A stretch of 64,000 nt of DNA from Panax quinquefolius. Lineage: Eukaryota; Streptophyta; Magnoliopsida; Apiales; Araliaceae. Where the stretch lies: positions 37,252,464 to 37,316,463 of the forward strand of contig CM035162.1 of NCBI GenBank assembly GCA_020205615.1. The letters are read 5' to 3'. The notes beneath the pieces are model-generated. The model was not told the origin of the DNA and made no database searches. It saw only the letters and a list, made by a program, of their open reading frames with translations. A program made the translations under genes and the position numbers. Position 1 is the stretch's first letter. Every line of letters begins with the position of its first letter. Below are positions 14,850 to 26,639 of the stretch, piece after piece.

Positions 14850-16680
14850 TCATCGAGAAAGTGTGGTTTAGAAGGATTCGATCTCCATCTCCACAATTGA
14901 AATCAATAAAATGTACAAAAGGAATTAATTGACCTTTGATTTCTAGTAATCCTGAAAAGTAAATTTATTTTTTTGGACATTAATTCAACTTAAAATAAAA
15001 GTAAAGGCCAAAAATCAAGAGGTTCAATGGCCAGAAATGAATCCACATATGGTGAGGAAATTAATGCTGCTGAAATGCCATTTTTGTTGGAAGGATTAGA
15101 AGTCAGTGCCCTCCTAATAAAACTCAACAGAAATGCATGGCCTCCTAATATATTCTGACCATGACAGAAATAGGTAGTGTAATTAAAAATAAAATAAAAA
15201 TTGATATACATGTCCATAAATATTTGACGGAACTTGGATTGCGACCAACGTGGAAGTGTATGCAATATGATAAAATAAATTAAAGTTAGACTTAATTAAT
15301 ATCTATCTCATATATATGCAGGTACGTTGCAATCATAATTCGACTGAAAACTTTGAAAATGTATAACAGAACTCAAATAAAATTAGATAGTACTCTTCAT
15401 ATAGATAAGAAGATTAATGATTCAATAAAAGATGACTGATCCAAGTATGCAAATATTTCATAAAGAATATCTAAAGTAAAAAATTTAAATACAAAATATT
15501 AATTAAAAAAAGTCTATTATTTAAGTAATTAAGGTGCGCTACTTAGAATTTTGAGTGTACTTATGGGGGTCTATTATGGGTAAAACAGGTATTTATTTAT
15601 ACTCTTTTATCTAATTTTTTAAGAAAATTGTAATATTTATTGTGGGACTGGGGGAATACACAATAGTTTCACTTTCAAATGTGAAAATTTTGTGAAAAGT
15701 GAAGTGCATTTATCACGTCTGGGATATATGAATATAAAAATAAAATACTGAAAATGGCAGCGATCTATATAAAGTGTCCACAAAATCAAATTAATGCACC
15801 TGAAAATAAATATGAAAGTTGATATAATCACCAAAGGTTTTACATCCTCAAGGATTTGGCTGGCATGCATATAGAGCCCGTTCTGGGATTTTTAAGGCCC
15901 TGAGCAAAAATTTTTAAGTGTGCCCCTTTATACAAACTAAATAAAAAAATAAATAAATTATCAACTAATTAATTTTATTAAAATTATAAAAATTTATAAA
16001 AGATAAGGAAGAACACTTTAAAATGTCATCGAAGCAAAGACTCATTACATGTACCTACAAAATAAAAATATCAATAAAATCGGTAAAACTAATGAAATTC
16101 ACACTGTAGTTAACAAGTTTTATTGATTCTTTTAATTTTTAAATTACACAATTGAAACTTTTAATTTTTTTTTTAAATTACCCACTAAATTAATTATTAT
16201 TTTGAAATCCAATTTTTTTATTAGTTAAAAAAAAAGCAGACGTTAATTTTTATCTACAAAACTAATGAATTACTCATTTGTAGTTGGCACGTTTCTTGAT
16301 TACATCATTGAACTTTTAATTTTTGATTACTACTATTAAATTAATTTAAAAATGATTATTTTAAATATATTTAAAAAAAAATAGTTATTAGTTTTTTCAG
16401 TAATAAAAATATTAGAAACTTTAATTTTTTTCCCATAAAATGAGTAAAATTTCATAAAATAAAATATAGTTTTTAAAAATTAAATCAGAATTTGAAAAAT
16501 TTTTTTTTTATGAAACCTTCTCGATTTTGAATGTTACCAAAAAAAAATCTTTTTTTTCTTTTGAAAAATGATGTGGAAAGTCTTTGAGGATTGCCATTTT
16601 GAAAATGAAAATGGTAGATAAAGAGTTTTGTAGTAAAGTTTGTATCTATCTTTGTTTATTTGATTAATGTCTCCTACAAA
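14850..16680. other. AT-rich spacer with no supported gene
   Basis: Short ORFs here look random. A patch at about 15872-15930 (GAGCCCGTTCTGGGATTTTT followed by AAGGCCCTGAGC) resembles a decayed transposon end, but I cannot assign it. The rest, especially 15950-16520, is A/T-homopolymer-rich and non-coding. Confidence 0.45.
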
Positions 16681-18698
16681 AAGTCCGAACAATTGGCGCA
16701 CCTCATGAAGCATGGTTTGGAGTGAAGCCAAAAGTTAGTCACTGAGGACCTTTGGATGTGTTGCTTATGCACATATTCCAGATGCATTGAGGAACAAATT
16801 GGATGATAAATCGAGAAGTGTATTTTTATGATTCTGATTGAAAAGAAAAAGTAAAGCTTACAAGTTGTACAATCCGGTGATACGGAAGATAGTGATTAGT
16901 CGAGATGTTCGATTTGATGAAAATTCTTCATTTAATTCAGGAGTTGATTTTCCTGAAAATTGGCCAAGTTTGTGTGATACTAATGATGATTCTCAAGATG
17001 AAAGCGAGCCTATTTCTCCAAGACATTTTTCTCATGGAAACTCCTCCGAGTCCCCTCAAAGCACTCCTCCAAGAAAAACAAGGAGCTTAAGAGAAATTTA
17101 TGAGTCAACCGAGCAAATTGATTCGGATGATACTGTATTTTTTACTTTCTTTTCAGGAGAAGATCCAATTTCTTATGATGAAGCATCAAAAGAAGAAAAG
17201 TGGAAACAAGCCATGGAAGAAGAAATGAAAGCCATTGAGAAGAATGAAACGTAGGAGCTTACAAATCTGCTTCCGAACAAGATTTCTATTGGCGTAAAGT
17301 GGGTATATAAAACAAAAATGAATTCAGATGGCTCCATCAACAAAAACAAGGCGAGACTAGTAGCAAAGGGGTATAAGCAAAAGGAAGGAGAAGACTTCAC
17401 TGAGGTATTCGCACCAGTTTCTAGACTTGACAATGTTCGTTTGCTTATTTCCCTTGCTGCTCAAAATAATTGGAGTATATTTCAAATGGATGTGAAATCT
17501 GCGTTTTTGAATGGTTTTTTGGAAGAAGAAGTTTATGTTGAGCAACCACCTGGTTTTGTGAAGAAGGGAGAAGAAAACAAAGTTTACAAATTGAAGAAGG
17601 CGCTTTATGGACTGAAACAATCACCAAGGGTTTGGTATAGCCGAATCAATTCATACTTTGAACAAAATGGTTTTTGGAAATGTCCATACGAGCCCACTTT
17701 CTACATCAAAGGCACGTCACAAGAAAGCTTCATGGTTATAAGTCTTTATGTTGATGATCTCATTTTTACAGGAAATAATTTGAAAGTGTTGAAAGATTTT
17801 AAAGACTCCATGATGAAAGAATTTGAAATGACAGACTTGGGAAAGTTACATCATTTTCTTGGCATTGAAGTTCTTCAAACCAAGAAAGGAATTTTTATTT
17901 CACAAGAAAGTTATGCAAAAGAAATTTTAAAGAAATTCATAATGGAGAATGCAAATCCTGTATCAACTCCATGCATCACAGGGTTAAAATTAAGTAAAGA
18001 AGGTGAAGGCAAGCTTGTGAATTCTACTATGTTTCGAAGTTTGGTGGGAAATTTGATGTACTTGACTACAACAAGACCAAATATCATATTTGCAGTAAGT
18101 TTAGTGAGTAGGTTCATGGAGAAACCATACTCTAATCATTGGGAGACTGCAAAAAGAATTCTGCTATATGTCAAAGGAACCATTGATTATGGTATTTTTA
18201 TCAAGCTAGTATTAGATTAATCTTGTTGGATATCTTGTGGTGACTTAGCGAGGAAGCGTTGATGATAGTAAAAGCACTTCAAAGCTATGTTTTTAGTCTT
18301 GGAAGTGGCCCAATTTCATGGTGTTCAAAGAAACAATCTGTTGTTGCTCTTTTCTACAATGAATTTGAATATATCATTTGCTTCTTTAGCGAGGATGTCA
18401 AATTGTTTGGCTCAAGGAATTTTGGAATGTACGAAGCATAAGCGATTTGTCCAACAACACTATTTTGTGACAATGGTTCAACCATTTCAAAGGACATACT
18501 TCATAGAAGAGCGAAACATATTAAGTATTCGATTTCATTTCTTAAGAGAGTTGGTCAAAGAAGGCATTATTCAAGTGGAGTATTGCAGGACGGAAGATCA
18601 GTTAGCAGATATTTTCACAAAGCCTTTAAGCAGGAATGTCTTCAAGAGAAATGTTACAAGTTTGGGAATAAAAAGCAAATTTGGTATACGGGAGGCAT
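16681..18698 (+). pseudogene. Ty1/copia pol remnant (integrase end, reverse transcriptase, RNase H)
   Basis: Only the 3' half of a copia polyprotein remains. Pieces at about 16690-16835 (FGVKPKVSH, AYAHIPDALRNKLDDKS) and 16838-17254 (SKAYKLYNPV...IVISRDVRFDE) are the integrase C-terminal part, with a frameshift and stops. Reverse transcriptase at 17255-18220 keeps the fingers ([29 protein letters not shown] split at VFAPV), [12 protein letters not shown] and the catalytic [14 protein letters not shown] at 17252-17254 interrupts the start of this domain. RNase H at 18225-18690 is broken into several frames but shows SLGSGPISWCSKKQ, RFHFLRELVKEGII and ADIFTKPL. Gag, protease and the 5' LTR are absent. 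The element is dead. Confidence 0.85.
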
Positions 18699-18986
18699 TG
18701 TTGGGAAGCTAAACCAAATTCTTGATTTTCTACATTCATGGATTAATTTGGTTATTTGAATATTTCTAAACAAATGATAAAACATTTGATATTTTGTATT
18801 GGATATATCAATGGTCATTAGAAATATCTAGAGTTTTATTCTTATAAGCTAAGTATTCTAGAATACTCTTGTAATCCTATAAATACCAATGATTGTAATC
18901 ACTTTTTTCATCAAGAGAGAAATAGCAAAGAAGAAAAGTTCAGTTTATATAATAGTTTTTCTCCTTCATTTAGATAACAGAAACAA
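18699..18986 (+). mobile_element. 3' LTR of the copia remnant
   Basis: Directly after the end of the RNase H frame is a purine-rich tract (GGGAGGCAT, about 18690-18698). Then comes TGTTGGGAAGC, a typical copia LTR start. The next 290 bp contain a TATAAATA box near 18880 and an AACA-type end near 18976-18986. The right border is uncertain because the 5' LTR is missing for comparison. Confidence 0.6.
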
Positions 18987-18997
18987 ATCACAAGAAT

Positions 18998-19963
18998 TTG
19001 CGCGAGTTTTTTATACCATCCAAGGGCAAAATGCACAAAGTAATGCTACTAGAAGCAAACAGAAGGCGATGCTTGTCTTCGAAAGGTTGGCTGCTAACAA
19101 TAGGAGAAAATGGAGTGGATGCAAATCTTATACACCCATTTTCTCGTGTTCAAGTTCAGCTCCCAAGTCTAAACACATTTAAAGATTATGAATTATATGG
19201 TACCTGCAACATGCATTATATTAGTAAGGTGGTTTTATCATCTACCCCTTCTTTAAAGTCGGAATTTGTTGTCATGGTTATATGGGGGAGTGCAGAAAAT
19301 TAGGGTTTTTAAGTAGGGAGATGTTGCATGATTGCATTAGATACATGGCATCTGTGAGATTTCGATGTAACTTATTGCGAGGGTAAATTTTACGCCATTG
19401 ATTGTCTAGGAAGAATAGTGGCGTTTGATGTTGAGGCCCGAATCCAACTATTGGAGTTATTATTCAAGTTATGACTAATGGATTTGTTCAATTAATCGAA
19501 CAATTGTATTTGATGGAATCTTTCGGGAAAATTCTTGATTGTATCCAGAGAAGGCGTTCAAAGTTAGGCACGTAGAGGAAGGATGTGATGACCTAACTTA
19601 TGGAACTACCAACTTTAAAGTTTTTGAAATTTGAATTTAAGTGATAATAAATGGGTAAAGGTTAAGGATTTGGGAAATAGAGCATTGTTTTTGGGTTCTG
19701 ATTCTTCATTTTCTATTGAGGTTTACATTGATCATAGTAATGAATCAAGAACAATTGTATATACTTTATTGATGATTGTTTTGAAAGTTATTTGGGGATT
19801 TTGGAATTTCCTAATGGAGGAGGCAAGGATATGGGGATTTATAATTTGTTGGATGGAAGAATGGAGCCTCATTTCTGTGGAAATTCCTATAGTCTTGTTA
19901 CTCCACCTACATGGGTTGAGCCAAGTTTTTACTAGAGGGAATGCCAAGGAGATATCTATATAG
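18998..19963 (+). pseudogene. DUF295 (F-box-associated / KIB-type) pseudogene
   Basis: A first open stretch (18998-19303) reads LEANRRRCLSSKGWLLTIGE, then NLIHPFSRVQVQLPSL and ISKVVLSSTPSLKSEFVVMV. This is the usual start of the DUF295 beta-propeller found C-terminal to F-boxes in many plant proteins. Further pieces in other frames continue the domain: YEGKFYAIDCLGRI-like near 19375-19425, FDLSDNKWVKVKDLGNRALF near 19625-19690, and LVTPPTWVEPSFY near 19890-19935. There are several frameshifts and stops. No F-box is seen; it would lie upstream, where the copia element now sits. The copia insertion may have cut the gene. Confidence 0.75.
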
Positions 19964-19984
19964 ATGCATTCACTAATTGACATT

Positions 19985-20565
19985 TGACGGTTTTTTAACC
20001 ATTAAACATTTTAGTAGCTAAGAAATTTGGTTATTAATTCAAATGTATATATATGTTATTCGTAAATATTTATATAGTATTAATTACTCCTTTTGAATTT
20101 GAAATATATATAAGATCAATTTTAACTTTTTTAAATTTAATTTTGAGATATTTTCACATTCAAAATTGATGTGATTTATTTAGTTTGTAAAAAGTATAAA
20201 CATTATAATTAGTAGTATTTTTTAATAGTTTGTTGTGGACATAATTTTAATGTCCACAATTAAATAAATTCATATTAATTTTTAAATTAAAAAATATCTA
20301 AAATTAATTTCTATAAGTCAGTATTAATCATACATTCCTGAATGGAGGAAGTGTAAGTTTATGGCAACATATAAACTACTCAGAATTTCATTATCTGCCC
20401 CAAAGTATAATTCCGGGGGAAAGGTTGAAATTCCGTGCAAACACACCTAGAATGGGGAGGGGATTTGAATAGGTGTATGTGATTAAATTGGTAATTAATG
20501 ATAATTTTATATTTTCCTGCTATAGAAGCAATTCAGATAGATAAGACTTGTCTCTTTTTGGTATC
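19985..20565. other. AT-rich spacer, no gene seen
   Basis: I see no reading frame or clear repeat. Some inverted AT-rich sequence (for example around 20110-20300) might be a decayed MITE, but no ends can be defined. Confidence 0.4.
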
Positions 20566-20575
20566 TGTATGATTA

Positions 20576-21932
20576 CAGAGGCGGAACTAGGGGTGGCGGG
20601 GCATCGACCTCGGTAGAGTGGCGACCAGGCGGAATAGGGGGGAGGGGGAGGCGGAGGGAGGCGAGGGAGGGGCGAGGCGGAGGCGAGGCGGGGGGGAGGG
20701 GGGGGGGGCGCCATCAGCCGCCACTGGCGAAGCGGTCGGTCTGACGATGGCCGGAATGAGAAGTGATGTCAAACAATCCGCCAACATCTTCAAGTGTAAC
20801 GTTCGTCAGATTCGCCACTGACTCGAAGAAGAATATGCCTCTGCCGCCGCTAAGTATGCCTTCTCTCTCTATCACTGACTATCACTAGATATTTATAACT
20901 CAATTTTTTTAATGTTCATTTTAAAGTTTTATCTATTTTACTATTTGGGTGTTTTGGTTGAAAATCATGATCAATGCTTACATTTGTAAAACAATTGTAA
21001 TTTTAGGAAAAAAAAATTTAGTTTTCCAAACTTTTCTATAATATTAGCTAGAATTCACAAATTCTAAGTTCTTATTTAGCCTAAATGTCTTTCAAATTTG
21101 ATAATTTGATTCTTATGATCTAATTTGATTGGGGTCTAAATGGGTCTTAGGTAGTTTTGTGATATTCATTGTTATTGTTGTGATTTTCCCCTTTTTATTT
21201 ATTTTTTAATTCAGTGGTAGAGTGTAGTAACATGGGCTACTTATTCTTTATATTGGTTAAACTTTGGTGGATAATTTCTTAGACCAAATTTCTTGTTTAG
21301 TAATTTAGTTTTCAAAATTGTTACTGTTTGAGTAATATTAAATTATTGTTTAATTTCTGTTTTCTTAAATCCTAAAAGAATTGACGAATGATGAAATTAT
21401 TGTGAAATGTTTAAATTGATGAAATCGTTGATTAGCAATTGATGTTTTTATTTATACTAGATTATTTGCATAGTTGTATATATGAAATTGTTCTTTGTTT
21501 TTTTGTACTTTACAATGTTGAAAGTGGTTGTTTTGTGACCTATAAGAAGAAAGTTGGACAATTTAAACTAGTTGCGGTATTTAAGGCACTAAACCACTAT
21601 TATTGGTGATTGCTATCTGCATCTGGCTTTACCTGTGAAATATATTTCTTTTTGGACATTCTGTTTAGACATTATATTGATGTATGCATAACTGGAACTT
21701 AAACTGTGATCATTTAGACTTTGCTCTGCTGCTCCATTTTTGTTCCTTTTTCTGTCACAATATTTTCTATTGGCATCATCATCAACAATACTAGATAGTT
21801 TAAGCATAGGCTCATCTCTGTCAGTCGAAAATCCGGCGGCCGCTGCTGCTTCCTTGCTTTGCCGTTAATAAATAATTTTTTTTATTTATATATTTTCACC
21901 CCCCCTATAAATTCGTTTTGGTTCCACCACTG
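20576..21932. mobile_element. hAT-like non-autonomous DNA element
   Basis: The left end CAGAGGCGGAACTAG and the complement of the right end (CAGTGGTGGAACCA) form short inverted repeats of the hAT type. Flanks TGTATGAT (20566-20573) and TGTATGAA (21933-21940) match at 7 of 8 bases, the hAT duplication length, with two extra bases on the left. The left subterminal 130 bp is extremely G-rich on the plus strand. GCGGCCGC occurs near the right end (21837-21844). The core is AT-rich with no transposase. Confidence 0.6.
20587..20712 (+). repeat. G-rich purine tract with G-quadruplex potential
   Basis: Dense runs of GGG and longer are separated by short A/C spacers (GGGGGGAGGGGGAGGCGGAG and similar), ending in a run of about nine G at 20700-20708. 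Several sets of four G-runs satisfy the usual quadruplex pattern. The translated Pro-rich and Arg/Gly-rich frames are low-complexity by-products, not genes. Confidence 0.7.
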
Positions 21933-22073
21933 TGTATGAAACTGTTAAATAGAATGAACTAGACAAGTAGGACATGCATGTCTGTTTTGTTGTTTGTTTT
22001 AAACTGTTACTAAGAACCAGACAGTTAGGAAGTGTCTGTTTTGATATTTTTATTAAACTGTTTACCAGAACCT

Positions 22074-22113
<40 letters not shown>
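22074..22113. repeat. (TA)n-(TG)n microsatellite at retrotransposon border
   Basis: A short TA run is followed by about 13 TG units that run directly into the LTR terminus TGTGACGCC at 22112. The retroelement block therefore starts inside or at the edge of a TG repeat, which hides any 5-bp target duplication. Confidence 0.85.
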
Positions 22114-22116
<3 letters not shown>

Positions 22117-22425
22117 CGCCCCCCAAATAGGTCCAATCCATCCAACCTATTCTGAGTCGCCAAATACATGGTACAGAAAATAACTACAACTTTATTACTA
22201 CAATTGTCATGCAAAATACAACAACACATATGTTGTGAGTTTTGATACAAATATATACCAACTGTGACTCTGGACCCCAACTTGTGTCAGCACGTCACCA
22301 GGGTACCTTACATAAAGGTATAGTCAATAACTGTTTTAGAAATTAAAATCTTTGGGAAGTGCTCAAGGAAACCTTCGTACATGGGAGGCCATACGTCTAG
22401 GTTATGATAGATATCATATGTCCAC
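22112..22425 (-). mobile_element. Family A2 LTR, 3' terminal 314 bp (minus orientation)
   Basis: The sequence matches the LTR end at 61610-61922 nearly base for base, starting with the LTR terminus (TGTGACGCC.. read on plus) and ending ..CATATGTCCAC. It is cut exactly at TCCAC, where an inverted LTR begins. Together with 22426-26486 it has the length of one whole A2 LTR (about 4.4 kb). Confidence 0.8.
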
Positions 22426-25400
22426 TGTGAGACCACGAATTTTATGAAATAAAAGTATTCAATTTTTTTATTTTGGTGAATAGTTAAATTGATAAAAGTT
22501 TAAAGTTAAGGGTGACATTTGAAAATTTTTCAAAAAGTAAGCAAGTTGTCATAAAATAATCGATTGGTAAAATCTGGCGTGGTTGCATAGTAGCACTGCG
22601 GTATTGATTATTAATGTTTACGTGAGAAGTCACTCGATTTGATTCAATTATTGTCGATATTTTATATATTATTAAATCAATAATTGAGATAACAAAGTTA
22701 TTAATATTATTATTTGCAATATTAACGATATCAGAAGTTACGCGAGGAGAGGTTTGGTTACCTAATTGCGTGCCAATAGGGAGAAATCCTTATTGGAAAG
22801 CCCCCTCTTTCCTGAGAACGACATGGTCGATTAATAGTGTGAATTATAATAATGATGATAAATTTTGTTTTATTAGTATTATTAATGTAATAAAACAGAA
22901 AAGCTTTTTATATAAAAGAATATTTTTATAAAGTTATTTATTTTATTGACAATAATTAGAATATAATATATTTTATTATGCATAGTGTTTTGCATAGTAA
23001 AATCTTTTTATATAAAATAGAATACTTTTATAAAGTTATTTGTTTTATTAGACAATAATTAGAATATATTATATTTTATTATGCATAGTGTTTTGAATAG
23101 TGCTGCATAGTGTTTTGTATAGTATTTTTTTATATAAAAGCAGAATACTTTTATAAAGTTATTCGTTTTATTAAATTATAAATAGAATATATTATATTTT
23201 ATTTAAAAGATTTTATTTTATTAGAATATTTTATAGTAAACCAATACGGACCGTCTGGTTTAAAAGTAAATCAATCTGGACCGTTCATGAATTAGTTTCT
23301 TATTAGGTTCATTCTTCTATAAATAGAAGCTCATTCCTTCATTATTTCTTACGAATTCTTTGAAACTCAGAGAGAGAAACTATAGAGAGAAAGAAGAAAA
23401 GTATACTCGCTACTTCCTTTACTCCTATATCCGGTTTCTTCTAAGGTAAGGGATATTATTTGTTGTTGTACTAAAGGTATTATTTCTTTCGTATTCATGA
23501 AGAGAGCTATTGTTATTCCATTCCTTATTATTACATTGGAATAACTCAGATATCATGGACTACCAGTATAAATGGTGAAATTCTTATGTTATTCCATTCT
23601 TTATTATTATGTTGGAATAACACATACATCAATATCGCATACGTGGTGAAATTCTTCTATTATTTCATTCTTTATTATTACGCCGGAATATCATCATCTG
23701 CATGCGTTCACGCATGACCTGGTTCCATTCTTTATTATTCTGTCGGAATATCCTGTTTGTGCATTTACGCATGACCTGGTTCCATTATTTATTATTATGT
23801 TGGAATAACTTGTTTATGCGGTCTATCGCATGCATGGTGAATTCTCGTTGTTATTCCATTCTTTATTATTTTGTCGGAATATATCACATGCGTGCGTTTA
23901 CGCGTGACACTGTTCCATTATTTATTATTCGTTGAATAACTTTGTCTATGTGGATTACCACATGCATGGTGAATGATCCTTTGTATTCATTCCTTATTAA
24001 ATTGTGGAAATGATCTGTTTACGTGGATTATAATAAAAGTTATAATATAAGTATTGGACTGTTGATTATGATGAAAGTCATAATAAAAGTATTGGACTGA
24101 TGAAAGTCATGGGTATATGTAGTATTAGTAAGTGTTATGATAAGTTATGTTGGTTATTATGTTAAAACATGAAAGTTTCTTAGAAATCTCAAAGGGTTGA
24201 AAATCAGATTTTGGTGAAAATGGAATATGAAATTCAATTGACCATATCTCCTATTATATTTCAAATTTTTAAGTGTGGTCAAGTTCTAAGTTAGATCTAT
24301 GAGTTTTCTAACTTATCCAAGTGGAATCACTGGAAAAGATGTTGTAGATTTTCGTGTGGACTGATTTTAGGAAAGGAGTCAAAAATTGCAAAACACCAAA
24401 AAGGCTAATGCCCAGAAGTTTAAAAGGACTGTTTTGGCCATTTAATTTGTGAGAAAAATTCCGGCCTTTTGGGACATGAAAATATATGGTATAAAGTACC
24501 TCCTATCCAAAAAATGAGCTCATTCCGACTTAAAATGAGCAAGTTATGACCATTTCAATATTTAGGTTTTTCTGACGAAAAATGCTATAACCGGAGTTCT
24601 ATAACTCGATGACCATGAAATTTAAACTGGAAGATCACGTTAACATGTGTAAGATCCTGCCAAGATTTGAGAATTTCTAGAGTTAAACTTGAGGTATCTA
24701 ATTTCTTAAGGAATTAATTAGAAATTGATTTATGAAAAATAGTAAATGAATTTTAAAAATTTTGAGAAAAATATATGTTCAATATGGGACTATATTCTGC
24801 TAAATCTCAGAAAAGAAATATTTTTGGGACTAATTTGGTATTTTTTTATAAAAATGCACTATTTATGAATATATGAGTTAAATATGTTATGTGAAGTTGA
24901 AAATTGGTAAATAGGATTTTATGGCTTGGGAATCCTATATAGGAATATCTGATTTTGATAAGGAATTTGATCATTGGTGATGAAATCTTATGAGTATGAC
25001 ATTTTGAATGATTAAATGCATTATTTGGTAAAGTGTAAACAATTAAAATAAATTATTTATAAGTTTAAGAAATAATTAAAATATTGTTATAATATTAATG
25101 ATATTAGATTATGAGATTATTAAGTGATTGATAACATTGTGATATTCTTGAACCCTGGATAATTTATATTATAAATGTTTAATATTTATCCTTTATCTCA
25201 TTTGATTGATTCTTTATATCGTTGTTATGATCCTCATGCTTATATTGTGTTGAAAGTCATCTATGACTTACGTGCATAAATGGACTTGGTATGATTATGA
25301 CCAGGGATTTTTCGGTATAATCATGACCGTAATGTTACAAATGATATGGTAAAAGTTATCTTTGGCGTAGTGCGTAGATGGACTTGGTATGATTATGACC

Positions 25401-26486
25401 GAGGGATTATTCGGTATAATCATGGCCAGTAATTGAAAACACGAATATCCTTGACCCGTAGTGCATGGATAATTCGTGGTCGTGATCTTATTAAAGTGAG
25501 TCATAGCATTATTGGTTTTACAATTGTATATCTTTGGCTGTAGTGCAAAGATGAGCTGTTGGTTATTGGTTATCTCTGGTTATATATCTTTGGTAGTAGT
25601 GCTGAAGATGAATTTATTAATATGATTATAGCGGGAATTGTGATTTGGTATAACCATGATTTTTGATGTTTGGTGAAGATAGGTGATGAAAATTATCTTC
25701 GATCACAGGTGCGAAAAGGAATTCAGAATCACAATTATGATTATGAGTTATTCATATGATTGTGGACAAGAATTGTTGATTGATGTTACAGGGATAAAAC
25801 ATTATTGGTGGACTTTTAACATGGAGAAAATAATAGACCTGATGGTCTATTTGACTCTTTTAATGGATTGCTCATTCCGCTGTAACTATTGTTGAAAAGT
25901 TTTATCATCTACCATATGTTCTAAATCTTTGATTTATTATTGACGAAAGCTATTGATATTTTAATTATCTTTAGTTATGATATTCTTTACTGGGCTAGTT
26001 GTGTTCACCCTTTTGCTTCACAATCCCTTTCAGGTAATAAGAGTGTTGTCGAGTCGAGCGGGGATAACAGGGGAATAAAATGGTGGTCTATAGCTGTTGA
26101 GGTTCTCCCTAAATAGTATGGAAATAATTTTATTGAGAACTTTAGATAAGTGTGTCGTATTGTATACGTCATTTGATATTTAATTTTGGTGTGAATAGGG
26201 TGAGGTGTGAACCAACTTTGGAAGGGTGTTTTGCCACTATCATACAAGATGTCTAATGACATACAACCTCGTGTTATCATAAGATAGGGTTGTGCACATC
26301 CACTTGCTGAGTATATTTACGAGCACTACATATATGATCTTGGAGTTTATTTGAAATATAATGTTCAATTGCAGACAGTGGAGATAGTTATATGTCATGA
26401 GAAGACTCACCATTGGAAGGAACATGATAGTAATCGTCTCGTTTTTCTTTGGGGTCTATTGGGTCAACCAAGGATAATTCTGTGGA
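22426..26486 (+). mobile_element. Family A2 LTR lacking its last 314 bp (plus orientation)
   Basis: It starts at the LTR terminus TGTGAGACCACGAATTTTAT. It runs through the A2 LTR body, including the 23.69-24.0 kb tandem array and the segments around 24730-24870 and 26050-26480, which match 63780-64000 and 61925-62340 in inverse. It ends at ..ATTCTGTGGA, which is the complement of TCCACAGAAT. Cutting at exactly this site pairs it with the preceding fragment (see findings). No proteins are encoded. Confidence 0.8.
23690..24010. repeat. LTR tandem array, 60-80 bp degenerate units
   Basis: Units are built from TTCCATTCTTTATTATT, a GTCGGAATA-type segment and an alternating CGCATGACCTGG or CGCATGCATGGTGAAT segment. 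They repeat at least five times. The same units recur in every family A LTR of the window (34101-34440 plus; 32100-32590, 37440-37960, 41040-41520 and 59030-59480 inverted), so the array is an ancestral part of the LTR. Confidence 0.75.
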
Positions 26487-26635
26487 TGTGATGCCCCCAA
26501 AATAGGTATACATCACTCATCTTGAGTCGCCAGAAAATACACTACTGACAACTTCATTTATACAACTGTCGTGCAAAATACGACGACAGGTATACTATGA
26601 GTTTTAATACAAATGTATGTGCCTCGACCACAACC
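26487..26635 (-). mobile_element. G1 3' LTR stub
   Basis: TGTGATGCCCCCAAAATAGG and the following bases match the terminal 140-150 bp of the G1 5' LTR at 31077-31220. The rest of the 3' LTR is missing: the sequence passes straight into integrase-end coding sequence at about 26635. Confidence 0.7.
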
Positions 26636-26639
26636 TTAC

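Noticed and set aside
14990..15265. Minus-strand 91-codon ORF
   Set aside because: No recognisable domain, odd composition and no neighbour context. I consider it chance.
20030..20360. Possible Stowaway MITE starting ACTCCTTTTGAATTT
   Set aside because: The right end (TTCCTGAATGGAGGAAG) does not complement the left end well enough to define an element.
20587..20821. Pro-rich and Arg/Gly-rich ORFs on both strands
   Set aside because: Low-complexity translation of the G-rich tract in the hAT-like element.
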